A program made the translations under genes and the position numbers. This document shows positions 19,846 through 31,000 of a stretch of 33,873 bases of DNA, in pieces (the first letter of the stretch is position 1; every line of letters begins with the position of its first letter). The notes under the pieces were generated by a model. That model ran no database searches. It was not told the origin of the DNA and worked only from the letters and a program-made list of their open reading frames with translations. Source of the DNA: Heterotrichella gracilis (Eukaryota; Sar; Xanthophyceae; Tribonematales; Xanthonemataceae); NCBI GenBank assembly GCA_032358255.1, contig JAULBX010027805.1, positions 1-33,873 on the forward strand, read 5' to 3'.

Positions 19846-22800
19846 ATGCGTGCTTTTTCAGGTGCACAGACCCTCCTCCTTGCCAGCCCCAGCAAAGCCA
19901 GGCGCAACATAACCACGCGATGCTCCCAATCAGCCACCTGTACAGCTGCAACGGGGGTCACTTTCATGGTCACAAGGAACCTGAACTTTGGGGAGGTGAT
20001 GAAGATCTGTGGCGGGTTGGAGGCGCTCGGTAACTGGAACGTCGACCAGGCCCCAGGTGGGTGTTGCTCCCTCACATTCTATTTCATAAAATCAGTGCGT
20101 GCGGCGTCTTCGTTTCATCCCACTCTATGAAATCCTTTCATTTAATCCTTCATTTTATTCAATCCACATTACATGGTTCCCCATGACCATCCGTTTGCCT
20201 ACGTTCATTGCTTGCCCTGGTTCACTTGTGACTGCACCTGGCTAGACCCTGCCTTCTAGCACATAAATGAACCTGCTATTGGCACAGCCATGCAAAGGAC
20301 AGAAGGGAGTATTGTATTTTCTTGCTGTATTTTTAGATACACATCAAGTTTATGACGCATCTCCTATTGGCGCAGCCATGGAATGGTCGGAAGGGGGTGT
20401 GTGGACACTGGAGGTGGATGTCCCGCCAGGCACAGTGGACTTCAAGCTCCTGGTGGTGAACTCAGACGGCAGCTGGGACTGGGAGGAGGGCTACAACAGG
20501 TTCCTGGAGGTATTCATGTTTATTCTTATCTATCTCTTCAGTCAAATGTGCCGTTCTGTATCTGCCTACTGGGTGCAGTATAATCAACCAAAGTCAAACG
20601 CAACGCATAATATCTGGGATGTGTGCTTCCAGGTTCTTGACGCTGGGTCGGGGGCAGCAACAGTCACCTGCGTCTTCAACGACACCTCCGTCACCTCACT
20701 AGAGTTTGCCGAGGCTCCTGCAGAGGAGGCAAGCGGTAGGGGAACCAGTGGACAAGTCCTTTCCTTTGGAAACTTCTCTTCATGGGCATGTGCATTAAGA
20801 GGCTGTTCAATGACCGGCTGCATGATTATTTACCTATGCATTAATTCATTTTGCAGAGGCCGCCCAAGTGCCTGGCGGCGTGGATAGCATGGCGCATGCG
20901 GAAGGCAGTGGTCCTGCAGACCTGCCTGGGCAGGTATGGCTTTGGTTTGCTTGCACACCACACAAACCCAGGCGCAGCAAACAGAGGCCTCAGATCAATT
21001 TAAGCATAAACGGCGTAAACGTGAAAGGGGACCATCCTCCATTTTGCATGGATGGGAATGGGGTGGCATCAAGCCAGAACAGATGCATACAACCAAAAAG
21101 CGCTTTTCCAGCTGCCCTTTGAGGTGACAATCAACGTAGTCAATCTACCATCCTTGTGAGGTTTACATAGTCCCGGGGATCAGCACGCCAATCCCCCACC
21201 AGGGCGGGGGATTTTCCATTGTCCTGGGACCACAGCCGGGATGATCCCAGGAGCTGTCCTTGGGCATTTGCTGCATGCAGCTTAAAGCGTTGTGTCCATT
21301 TATAGGAGGTGGTCCTGATGGAAGTATTGGATTTCCTGACGAAAGCTGGTGGTATACCACAGGAAGGAGCAGGTAATGCGACGTTGCAGTTTCCCGGAGA
21401 AAGCAGTGGATCAGAAGGCATGCCTGTGGATGATGACCAGTCAAGCGGCCATGCAGCTGGCCCCAGGGTACGATCGTGTGTGCGATGAGTCTGTCATGGT
21501 CACTCTCTGTATGATCATATGTGTGATGAGTATATCATGATTACTTTCTGTCCGATCATGTGTGCGATGAGTATATCATGATTACTATCTGCCAAGCATG
21601 TGCGCGATGAGTCTGTCATGATCACTCTTCGGTGCAAGCTGCATGCCTAGTGTGGGACTTGCAACTACCCTGCAAGGAACTGTTGGCTAGGGTATACAGG
21701 GCCAGGAAGCAATCTCACATTGGCTGCAGGAGCCGTTGATGACCCAGATGGCAGAAAAGGATGAAATCATTTTCTTGCTCCAAGAGCAGGTAGCATTGCT
21801 GGAGGATGAAACAAAGGTACTGACAACCAACTTGGAGAATTAATCACATGCATTCCAGCAATACATCGGGATTCCAGCAACGCATTTAGCCTGCACATGC
21901 GGGGCCAAGCACTCTGTTCCCAGCACAGGGTTTCATGCCATATGGCAAGGTGATCTTGCTCAAATTGAGGTCCTGATGGGTCACGTGAGACAGGCAGCTT
22001 GCCAGGGCCAATTGCATGCATTGCTGGGCTCTGTGGTACGGTACCTGGCAGGTGTATGGTTTCACCTGGCCTGCTTGATACTACTGGGCGTGACATGGTC
22101 AAAATGCCTGGGCAATCGCGATTTAGGGTTTAGGGCTGTTTAGGGTTTAGCCCTACTGTGCTAGGTGTGATTTGCTTGGCATTGTGACCTGTACCTGGTG
22201 TACCTATCGCCTCTTCGCCATGTGCACTTGCAGGCGTTGAAGCTGTATGTGCGGGAGGAGAAGAAGAAAAAGGCCATGCAGCAGCAGCAGGTGGGTTTTT
22301 TGCTGTGGCAACACTCAGTCGTTGCACTGTTTGTTGAACAGGCAATTGTAACAATTTTTCACTTTCAAGGGCATAGTAGCATGGTCAGCCCTGCTGCCTG
22401 ATGGCCTATTTGCACTATGGACCTTATTTGTTCATTGGGGCTGGTACTTTGTGGCAGCTTGTCCGCGAGTCACACATGGCGTGGGACCACTGTTGGTGGA
22501 TGAATCCGCGTGGGGGACACATATAACCAGTGCTGTATTGTTGACCAACCACAGCAGGAATCTCCCACTCTCTGCACCCTGCATCATGGCGGTAAAAGAA
22601 AACCACTGCCATACATTGCAATTCCTCGTCTTTATCACCCCCTGTCCACCCTTCAACTTTAATAGCTTGACATTTAATATCTCTCTGTTAGAATAAAGTA
22701 ACTAAAATTTTTTTTTTTGTATTTTTCCACCTGTATTTCTTTACCAACTCTCTCCTCCTGTCGGCATGGTAGGGTGGATCTGTGGACGCCAACCGGCTCA

Positions 22801-25800
22801 TGCACGAGCTGAGGGACGCCAACCGCAAGGCTGTGTACTACGAGAACGCAATGAAGGAGGCGTATGCGCAGATGCAGCAGATGCGCGGCAAGATGGCTCC
22901 AGCGGCCTCCCTGGCAGACATCTCCTTTGAAACTGTGAAGCCGGCGGAGAAGACAGACCAGCGCAAGCTTGCCAAGCTGCAGCACGAGCTGGCGCATGCC
23001 CAGGTACGCACCATGATGTCTTCTAATGTAGCATGTTGGTGTCGTTTACCCAGCGTTTGGTGTCGTCTACCCAGCTTGTGTGTGATAAATGATCTATTGA
23101 AAAGAATGCGCATTGGCATCATTGACGCAGGCTTGCCCTGCAAGGTTTATATTTCTGGTGAGCCTGAACAAGTTGTTGTCAGCGCGGGTGTACATTGCGT
23201 CATTACCTGAGCTCTGGACACGCAATATAAACGAGTTTTATTGCATGCCTGTGTTGACTTTGGGTTGAACCTTGCTTTTTGTTCGTTTGCTTCTGTTTAT
23301 ATCTGTTTCTTTATTTATACTTGTAACAATTGTTGCCTTTGATTGCATAGGAGGAGGCTGTTGCAGCCAAGAAGGAGGCTGATGCACTGAAGAAGCAGAT
23401 TGACGCAGCCATCAAGGAGGCTGATGCAGCAAAGAAGGCGGCTGATGCAGCACAGAAGGAGGCTGTTGGAGCACAGAAGCAGATTGATGCAGCACAGAAG
23501 GCGGCTGATGCAGCAAGGAAGGAGGCTGATGCAGCACAGAAGGAGGCTGTTGGAGCACAGAAGCAGATTGATGCAGCACAGAAGGCGGCTGATGCAGCAC
23601 GGAAGGAGGCTGATGGAGCCAAGAAACAGATTGATGCAGCACAGAAGGAGGCTGATGGAGCCAAAAGGCAGGTTGATGCAGCCAGGAAGGAGGCTGAGAC
23701 AGCCAAGAAGCAGGCTGATGTAGCCAAGAAGCAGGTTGAGACAGCCATCAAGGCAGCTGATACAGCCAAGAAGGAGGCTATTGCAGCAAAGAAGCAGCTT
23801 GATGCAGCCAAGAAGCAGGCTGACGCAGCCAAAAAGCAGATCGATGCAGCCAAGAAGGAGGCTGATGCAGCACAGAAGCAGACATTGGCAAATGCAAAGA
23901 TCATCAAGGCAATCCAAAAGGAGCTGCAAACTGTGTCTGAGGAGCTCCAGAGCTCCAGAAAGCGGGAGACCGACCATTACAACCAACTGGAAGAAACAAG
24001 AATGGTAGGAGGGCTGCATCATAGAACATTTAGTTGTTTGGTTTCTCCCAATGATGTTATCATTGGTTGTTTAGTGTGCATCAGCTGCTTGGTGCCATTG
24101 TTGCAAGAGAGGAGGGAGCAGGGCTGAGTATACAAACCAATTAGACTTACAAGCCCTGCTTGGAAGTACTTTTACAAAAGCTGTACACAGAAATCCCTTG
24201 TGGTTCGAAGGCCTGCTGCACGTGGCCCAATCGTCGGGATAGAAGCCACTTGCTTATTTTTCAAGCGTTTGCTCAGTGTGTTGTCACTTTTGCAGGAGAA
24301 CGAGCACTTGAAAGCTGAGCTGGAGAAGCTTGACAGCAGGGGTGCCTCGGAGATGCACAAGCTGCGTGGCCAGCTCAAGGAGGCCGCTGGCCTGGAATCG
24401 CAGATCAACAAACTCAACAAGGAGCTGAAATCTGCGTACGCAACACTGGAGCAGCAAAGACGCACGCCGCCACCGGAGCCGGCGGTGCACGTTGACCGGG
24501 AGCGCTTGCCATATGCAGAGCAGAAGGTGAGGAGGGCAGTGCCTAGTCTTGCATTTATGCGGTCTTTTCTGGCAATCTCTGCATGACAACTTTGCAAAGT
24601 TTTTGCGTTGTTGTAGATTTTCAAAGCAAGAGTGTGATGCTCAGCTGCTCACCTTCTGATGGACTTTGCAATTCTGTGCAGGTGAACACGTTGAACGAGC
24701 AGCTGTACAACCTGCAGAGCGCCACCAAGCAAACCATCCGTGACCTTGACCTTGATCTGGCAGCAAAGAAGAGTGAGTGAGAATTTGACCATGTGTTGCC
24801 TTCATGGCATGTACACAATATGCCCTGTACACCATTGGGATCCGCATGTACACAACCATTTCTGAATCCACAGTCGTCCCTGCATAAAAAGTGGTTGAAT
24901 GTATTAGATTATTGTGAGGCCGTGCTGGCAGCAATGCGCATGTTCAAGGAATGCACAGTAGTCCATCCATCTGTTTGCCTCAAGTAAATGCATTAAACAA
25001 GAGCCAGAAATAGGTGGTTGCGACCCTGAACCCTAAATACTAGAGTTGAAAACCCTAAACGAGCGGCTGAACCCTACTTCCTGCTGTAGATGCGCTGAAC
25101 AGGAGCCAGGAGGAGGTAGCGGCAACGCAGGCAAAGCTGGAGCAAGCAGAGGCTGCCATTGCCAAGCTGCAGTCACAGGTATGCTGTTGGGCCTTCTCCC
25201 TTAATAGGTGCTGTTTTGCCCCTTCTGCTTCATTTTGCTTGTCTACCCCCCTCCCTCATTTTGCATATGATAAGAAAAATGATCATGGTTTCATCAGGTT
25301 TCATGCTTAAATATAAATAGTAAATCAATTCATATACTACAGGCGGATTCGAGTGGGGCCAGTAAGGTGCCTGGGGACAGGCGCCAGAGGGACGGGGAGT
25401 CAAGCAGCAGCGCCTCCACTGGCAGCATCGAGGAGCTGTCGCGCGTGATCAAGGAGCTGGAGAGGCTGAAGCAGATGGTGAACGCAGCAAACAAGGTGGG
25501 TGGGGAAGTACTATGGCAATGAATGCAGGGGGACTAGAATAGGACTATTCTAGTCCCGCTGATGAATGAGCTGCCTTTTTCACAGAACACATGAGGCAAA
25601 AAGTTCTAGAAATAGTATAGAAGTGGCAGGACAGCTAAGCTGGTGCAAGGCTTATTGATAGTCTAGCTGTGCCTATTAAACAGCATATCAGCAAGTAACT
25701 ACTCATAAATGAGCATGGGTTATGAAAGCCGATGTTCAACGATAAACGTTGCTGCACATAACGTGATGTACCACATTCACGTCCAGCATGCTGTGCCATT

Positions 25801-25948
25801 CACCTTTACTGAATTGCTGTTCCCCGTGGTTTGTTTATAGGCGGCGGAGAGTGCGCGGCTGGATGCTGGCATGCAGAAACGGGAGGCTGACCGCATGCGG
25901 CTCGAGCTCACAGCCCTCCGCAGCAGCAGGGCACTGTACAAGCACTAG
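19846..25948 (+). CDS. CBM20 starch-binding coiled-coil protein, 795 aa
   Basis: Probably plastid-targeted and starch-binding. Exons: 19846-20056, 20376-20509, 20633-20735, 20857-20933, 21306-21467, 21730-21816, 22234-22290, 22773-23003, 23351-24004, 24296-24526, 24682-24772, 25090-25178, 25343-25495, 25841-25948 (TAG). Phases agree throughout. Residues 1 to about 35 (MRAFSGAQTLLLASPSKARR...) are basic and Ser-rich with no acids, like a transit peptide. CBM20 spans about 37-115: GVTFMVTRNLNFGEV, LGNWN, MEWSEG, WDWEEGYNRFLE. Residues about 116-229 are acidic/Ser-rich linker. From 230 to about 709 the protein is heptad-rich coiled coil, with an Ala/Lys/Glu 7-residue repeat (KKEADAA type) at about 355-535 coded by a 21-bp repeat. 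A Ser-rich linker and a last helix follow. The domain order resembles the Chlamydomonas SAGA1/SAGA2 pyrenoid proteins (CBM20 then coiled coil), but this protein appears shorter and no Rubisco-binding motif was identified. Exon 5 limits are the least certain. Confidence 0.78.
20262..20398 (+). repeat. Exon 2 5' edge of the coiled-coil CBM20 gene in duplicate
   Basis: Copy 20262-20300, parent 20360-20398. The shared core is CCTATTGGC(G/A)CAGCCATG followed by a diverged GGACAGAAGGG/GGTCGGAAGGG. The copy keeps the CAG acceptor and would enter out of the CBM20 sequence. Confidence 0.85.
21469..21631. repeat. Four-unit tandem repeat, about 40-45 bp, starting at an exon 5 donor
   Basis: Units carry (C/T)GATCATGTGTGCGATGAG then T(C/A)TGTCATGATCACT or TATATCATGATTACT. 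The array begins within two bases of the GTACGA donor of exon 5 and fills the first part of that intron. The units are diverged 5-15% by eye. Confidence 0.85.
22115..22150. repeat. Intronic telomere-like tract
   Basis: GATTTAGGGTTTAGGGC followed by TGTTTAGGGTTTAGCC inside the intron before exon 7 of the coiled-coil CBM20 gene. It is two short TTTAGGG arrays in the same orientation. Confidence 0.9.
23351..23885. repeat. Coding minisatellite, 21-bp unit, with an 84-bp higher-order duplication
   Basis: Exon 9 of the coiled-coil CBM20 gene consists largely of 21-nt units coding seven residues (Lys-Lys-Glu/Gln-Ala-Asp-Ala-Ala type). About 23449-23532 and 23533-23616 differ at only one or two positions, which marks a recent 28-residue duplication. 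All units stay in frame and free of stops. Other frames are also open over most of it, as a by-product of the repeat. Confidence 0.9.
24981..25126 (+). repeat. Exon 12 5' edge of the coiled-coil CBM20 gene in duplicate, CCCTAAA spacer
   Basis: Copy about 24981-25023, parent about 25083-25126. The shared cores are ATGC..T.AACA.GAGCCAG and GGTGGTTGCGAC/GGTAGCGGCAAC. The spacer holds CCCTGAACCCTAAATAC and AAACCCTAAACGAG. The copy has lost the AG acceptor (GTAAATG for GTAGATG). Confidence 0.85.
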
Positions 25949-26115
25949 AAAGGAGCTGCCCGAAGGATTCTAGGTTTGACCATAGCGTTGGGCATTAAAT
26001 GTCAGTGAGACTCGAACACCCAGGGCAGATGGGGATGGGATAGGTAGTTGAATGCTGGCATGCAGAACTGGGAGCAGGGCGCATGCGCCTGAGGCGGAGG
26101 GCACGCGCAGCGCAG
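25857..26115 (+). repeat. Last exon of the coiled-coil CBM20 gene echoed in 3' flank
   Basis: About 26047-26110 copies about 25857-25918. The shared cores are TGGCATGCAGAA.(C)(T)GGGAG and GCATGCG.CT. The copy lies about 100 nt past the TAG stop, so the echo process is not confined to introns. Confidence 0.8.
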
Positions 26116-28044
26116 TCTCTGGCAGGTCTTTACAGGTACCAGGAAAGAATCGCACTGAGGGATCAAATGCTGCTTCATTTGACAACCCAGTGGGGATAGT
26201 AGAGGTAGTGAGGCTTGACCTCTGGCAACAGGTGTGGGAATAACAGGGCGCCTAGGTAGTCGGGGATGATAGGGTGCGGGGATAATGACTGCGTGCATTT
26301 TTGCTTTCAGACATGGTCATTTTACTGTGCGTGGTGCAGCTTAGGAAATGAATTATGACTCTTTGCATGTCTCTTATGCTTGCATTGGTGAATACATAGC
26401 AGGCAATTATCTACTTTGGTTAGAACTGCCAACGACGACTGTTGACTTCTGCATTAGTCTTGTGCAAGACGGCTATCAGTACCATCAACAGATCAACAAT
26501 GTTTCATCACTTAAAAAGTAGAATACACTGTAGAGCCCAACTACGCAGCCTGCCAAGAACCCGGACTGTGAGCGCAAGGTACCATCGCCGTGTTTGCTTG
26601 ACAAAGTGTTGGCAGCAGCTTAGGTAGCCTAGTCCAATTTGGAACTGACTCCTGAGGACCATTGAACGTGGTTACACCTGCGCATGCATTGCAGTATTGT
26701 TTGATATCTGTAACCAAATAATGAAACAGCAGCATCAGGCAAAGCTTGCAGACATAACCTGGTCAACATGTTGCACTGGCGCAAGTTGTCAGATCCCTAA
26801 CTTAGGGTTCAACCAGGCATGGGCCCCAAAAGTTTCGACGGAGATAGCGTAGTAGCCTCAACTACACTACTGCTTTTGAGTGCCACTGGACAGTCTCGTG
26901 CGCAAGGGGGAGCTCCTCGAAACACGTTTGACCCACCCAAAGTAGAGAGTACGAAGTACACCCAACACTTGGAATTAGAGCACCCATCACTGCACAGCTA
27001 GACCAACGTTGGCGAATGTGCCTGCAACTGTTGTAACGTTGCTGTAACGTTTGTTGGTGTTGTCCAAACCCCGATACCTCTAAAAAGCGTACGTATCAAA
27101 GGGTCACTGTGAGTCAGTAGTGGGCGTCCATGTTCTATGAACAGCCAACACACAGCATGTAATGAAGGGGCACTTGGGCAGCCATGTCACTGATGCTGTG
27201 GGTCACGATAGGGTACGATATCGATATCATTCAGTATTTCATGAGTTGGGTATTTCAGCTTTGACATGGTGTGGTAAACACCTGCCGTGATCGACTCGCT
27301 GTCGGTCGGTCGGGGTGTCCCGAATGTCATGGCATGCAACATGCGTCAGGCAGCATCTGGGCGCAGGGCCCTCGGTGTTATATTTGAAACATGACTTAAG
27401 GATACCTGAAAGCTTTCGGGTGATTACGACATGTATTTCCAACGGGTTCTTTGCAGAAATACAAGTCCAGATGCATGCATATACACGATGACTAAAACGA
27501 TGCCAATCACTGCACAGCAAAACATGCCATCGCTGTTCATTGCAAAATAACCCGTCCGAGACTCGTGAGCTTTGAACTGCAACCTGTCGCAGGAACCAGA
27601 GGAGTTGGGCTGTGTGGAATCATGGGGAAGCCTCCTGGGCAACTGGACTATTTGCTGAGCTGAACAATCCAACCCAGGAGTTCTGGGCAGTTTGCACGCT
27701 GTGGGGCTTCAAGCGTTGAGATAGAGTGTGGGAGTCACTGATCCACCAGCGTTGGATCCATCCCTTTAAATTTCTGGTTGTGACAGCACGCCAACCAGGA
27801 GAAGTGCAACGAAGAACTTGTGGCAGTCAGTCTAAGGAGGAGGAGGCAGTGAGGGTGGCTCAGGGAGGACTGGTGCCAAAGACCCTGCAATACAGGAAAA
27901 GAATCTTGACCTAGGAGGGGGAAATCTACTCTTGGGACTCACGGTGCAGCCCTGAAGGGACTGCATTGCAGACCCTTACACACCAAATTTTTCAAATAGC
28001 AGCAGGCAAAATCTCACAGCCTCACAAACATTTTGTCAATACCC
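25949..28044. other. Intergenic, about 2.1 kb, no gene recognised
   Basis: Apart from the last-exon echo at its left end and one short CGATATCGATATC motif at about 27216-27228, nothing identifiable was seen. Open frames are short and lack domains. It should contain the 3' UTR of the coiled-coil gene and the promoter of the glycosyltransferase gene. Confidence 0.45.
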
Positions 28045-31000
28045 ATGTCTCGACGAGCCCCAAGCTCAAGGTCCAGCTTTGCACGTGTGATGCCCTGGGT
28101 GGCAGGCATCACCATCTCCCTGCTGCTGCTCCTCAAGCTCACCCCTTCCTTCACCATCCACAGCAGCGTGCACACCCTCGTCTATGGCGACAAACCCACA
28201 CCTAAGGGTACCCTCCTTGGGGTCAGCAAGCAGCACATGCACATGCTGTACTCAGGACAGGTCACCAGGGGTAGCGACTCGCAACACTACCTTGCCACCA
28301 CCATCCGGGTGGCGGGGCAGGATGCAGGGGACTTGGTTGGGACCCATGGGGAGGGGTACGGGGATTGCAGGGGGGAGCAGTGTGGGGGTGCCCTGTGGTT
28401 TGGGAGCAACAGCCTCCCAGGGCTCAACGTGCGACAGGAGCTGAAGAAGCCGAGGTGGGTTGCCAGAAAGGAAACCGGAGTCTGTATCTGAGAGTGGTGT
28501 TTCTGTGCAGGAGACAGCTGCTTGTGCAAAATAGCTTTTCTTTGTGTTGTACCCTAGCATTGCTGCATGCTCTGGCATGCTGGATATACGTCTCATGCAC
28601 CCACATCCAAGCACACCAGCCACTCATCATATTTGAAGGGGTGGAGAGGGAATTATTGTTGGTGTATATGCACACACGACTTCCACGACATGCCTCAGTA
28701 TACCATCGTATCTCTCCCTGACCATTTTTGTATCAATCCCCTCCACTTGCAGCATCTGGGTCTACTCACTGATCGCATGCGACTACGACGGCGCCGCCCT
28801 CCTCCCCCATTATATCCACCACTATCACTCCCTTGGCGTGCCCTACGAGCGCTTCATGTTTGTGCTCAACCACAACCCCGCAAAGCACCCCTCCACAGGA
28901 CTGGACAAGGTGCTGGAGATCATGCACAAGCACAACTGCTACTACAGGTGAGCACGCACATGGTGTGCCTCAGTGAACTGGAATCGTTGACAGGCCTCAT
29001 ATCATCCACATGCCTTGAGATCATGCACTGACAGAATTAGCTACTACAGATGATTCATGCGTGTATCCAAATCATGTCAACTGTGTGGAATCTGCCGCTT
29101 TCCAAACCCTTGAACCGCTTGCGTAGGGTTTTGCTCAAGCCCTTGAAACCCATGCTAAGTTTTGGCTTGGCCAGTACTCGTCAGTGCGCCACCTCCTGTG
29201 GAAGCTGCTGCTGTTTTGAACCCTCACCTACCCTATTTGAAACCCTTGCGTAGGGTTTGGCTTGGCCAATACTCATCAGAGCGCCATCTGATGTGGAAGC
29301 TGCTGCTGTTCAAGCACCTGGTGAGGGACCTGGCAGACTGGATCGTGCTGGCCGACTCTGATGAATTCCATGAGTACAACACACCAACCATTAGGTACGC
29401 TTCGTGATGAACCCCAGTTTTCACCTTGCATTTCTTGCCAATGTGCACCTGGCAATTTGGATGCATCATCCCTGCATTGCATTCAGCGACCGCAGCCGCG
29501 ACCGCAGCCGCGACCGCAGCCGGTAAAGATTGGGCCTGTTGCAGTCATTCAATCGTGATGGATGCATCATTGCTCTGTCAAGTTTTCACACATGCCCACC
29601 GCCTCAAAACCCCCGGGGGCTCTCTGTCCCTATCTGCTTGCAGGCATTGGCGCTGGCACTGGTAATGTTGAGCTTGTCGAGTGCGGGATCGATATTGTGT
29701 TTTGGGTCTTAGAAGTTCAAGTTTGGAGATTGGGCTCAAGGGTCGCATTGCCTGCCATGTCTCTTCCATCCATCTGTCCCTCAAGTCATTTACCTCTACA
29801 CCAAAAATCATACAGAGATTTCTGAGAGTGTGCAGAAATTGTAATAACATGACAATAATCATTTACATGAAGAAAATAGTGGAGGATCTCTCGATTTTTT
29901 GCATGCAGGGAGTTTCTTGAGGGCGTTGAGGCAGAGGGCGGCAGCTGGGTGAAGGGCACCCTGCAGGACCGAGTGGCTGATCGGGGCCGCCTGGCGCCCA
30001 TTTCCCCGCACCGCCCGCTGCTTGAGCAGTTCCCTCTGACCTGCCGGGTGGTCAAGCGCCTGTACGAGGGCAAGCGCAAGAAGGTGGTGGCATTCAAGGT
30101 AGGTGTTCAGATATTTATGTGCATAAATCTCATGTTTTTGGGGGCGTTTAAAGCAGGGAGGTGTTTAACTATCTCTGTAAGTTTTATTAAAATTAGAATA
30201 TACATTGGGTGGTGAAGCGCCTGTACGAGGGCAAGAAGGTGGTGGCCTTGAAGGTGAGCAAATGCACTGTGTCATTTTATGCAATTTAGGTTGGGATCAA
30301 GCGCTTGCAAGAGCGAGGCAGTGGCAATCAAGGTGGTTGAAGGGAAAAGCTCTGTGCGTCCAGGGGAGGTGGAACATTAGGCAAGCAACGCAATGTCTTA
30401 TTATGCGTCCCTTCTTTATTTTGCAGGCTTTCCTGCGCTCCAACCAGGGCAACCACAAGATTGTACTGCCGGAGCAGGCCAAGTGGTACTTTGGGCCCTG
30501 CACCCGCCCCAAGCCCACGCAGCAAAACCCTAAACCCATTGCCGAGTGCCCCGCTGGCCGCCATGCTGCCTATGGGTCAGAAGACATGTACCCCCTCACA
30601 CCCTACTCGTGGTTCCCGGAGGCCTACGCCACCACAAGGTATGTATACATACCCTAAGCAAAACCCTACATTAAGAATCCCTAAACAGCGAAAGGATATA
30701 ACTGCCTGGCACCCCATGTTGAGCAACAACAAAGTACATAAAAATATACCATGAACTGCATCGCATTGCATCGCATTGCATCGCGTTGCATTGCATTGCA
30801 AACCGCTATGCACAGTGCCAGGATATCAGCTCTTGGAAGCACATGTACATGGCTGCCTGCACGCCTGGCTGTATTGCTGCTGGTACTTAAAGTCTGCCCG
30901 CTGCCAGGGTGAATAAGAGCATTGATGCCACGGGGAGGTTGTGGTTTTCTGTGAAGAAGGGGGCCAAGGAGGTGACTGTGCACCACGTGAAGTGGCATGC

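Noticed and set aside
21469..21631. Possible CRISPR-like array
   Set aside because: The units are contiguous with no unique spacers, and the context is a eukaryotic intron. It is a minisatellite.
23311..24022. Long minus-strand open frames (about 200-235 codons), rich in Leu/Cys/Ser/Ala
   Set aside because: They mirror the 21-bp coding repeat of exon 9 on the plus strand. The plus frame is bounded by good splice sites and continues a coiled coil, so the minus frames are by-products.
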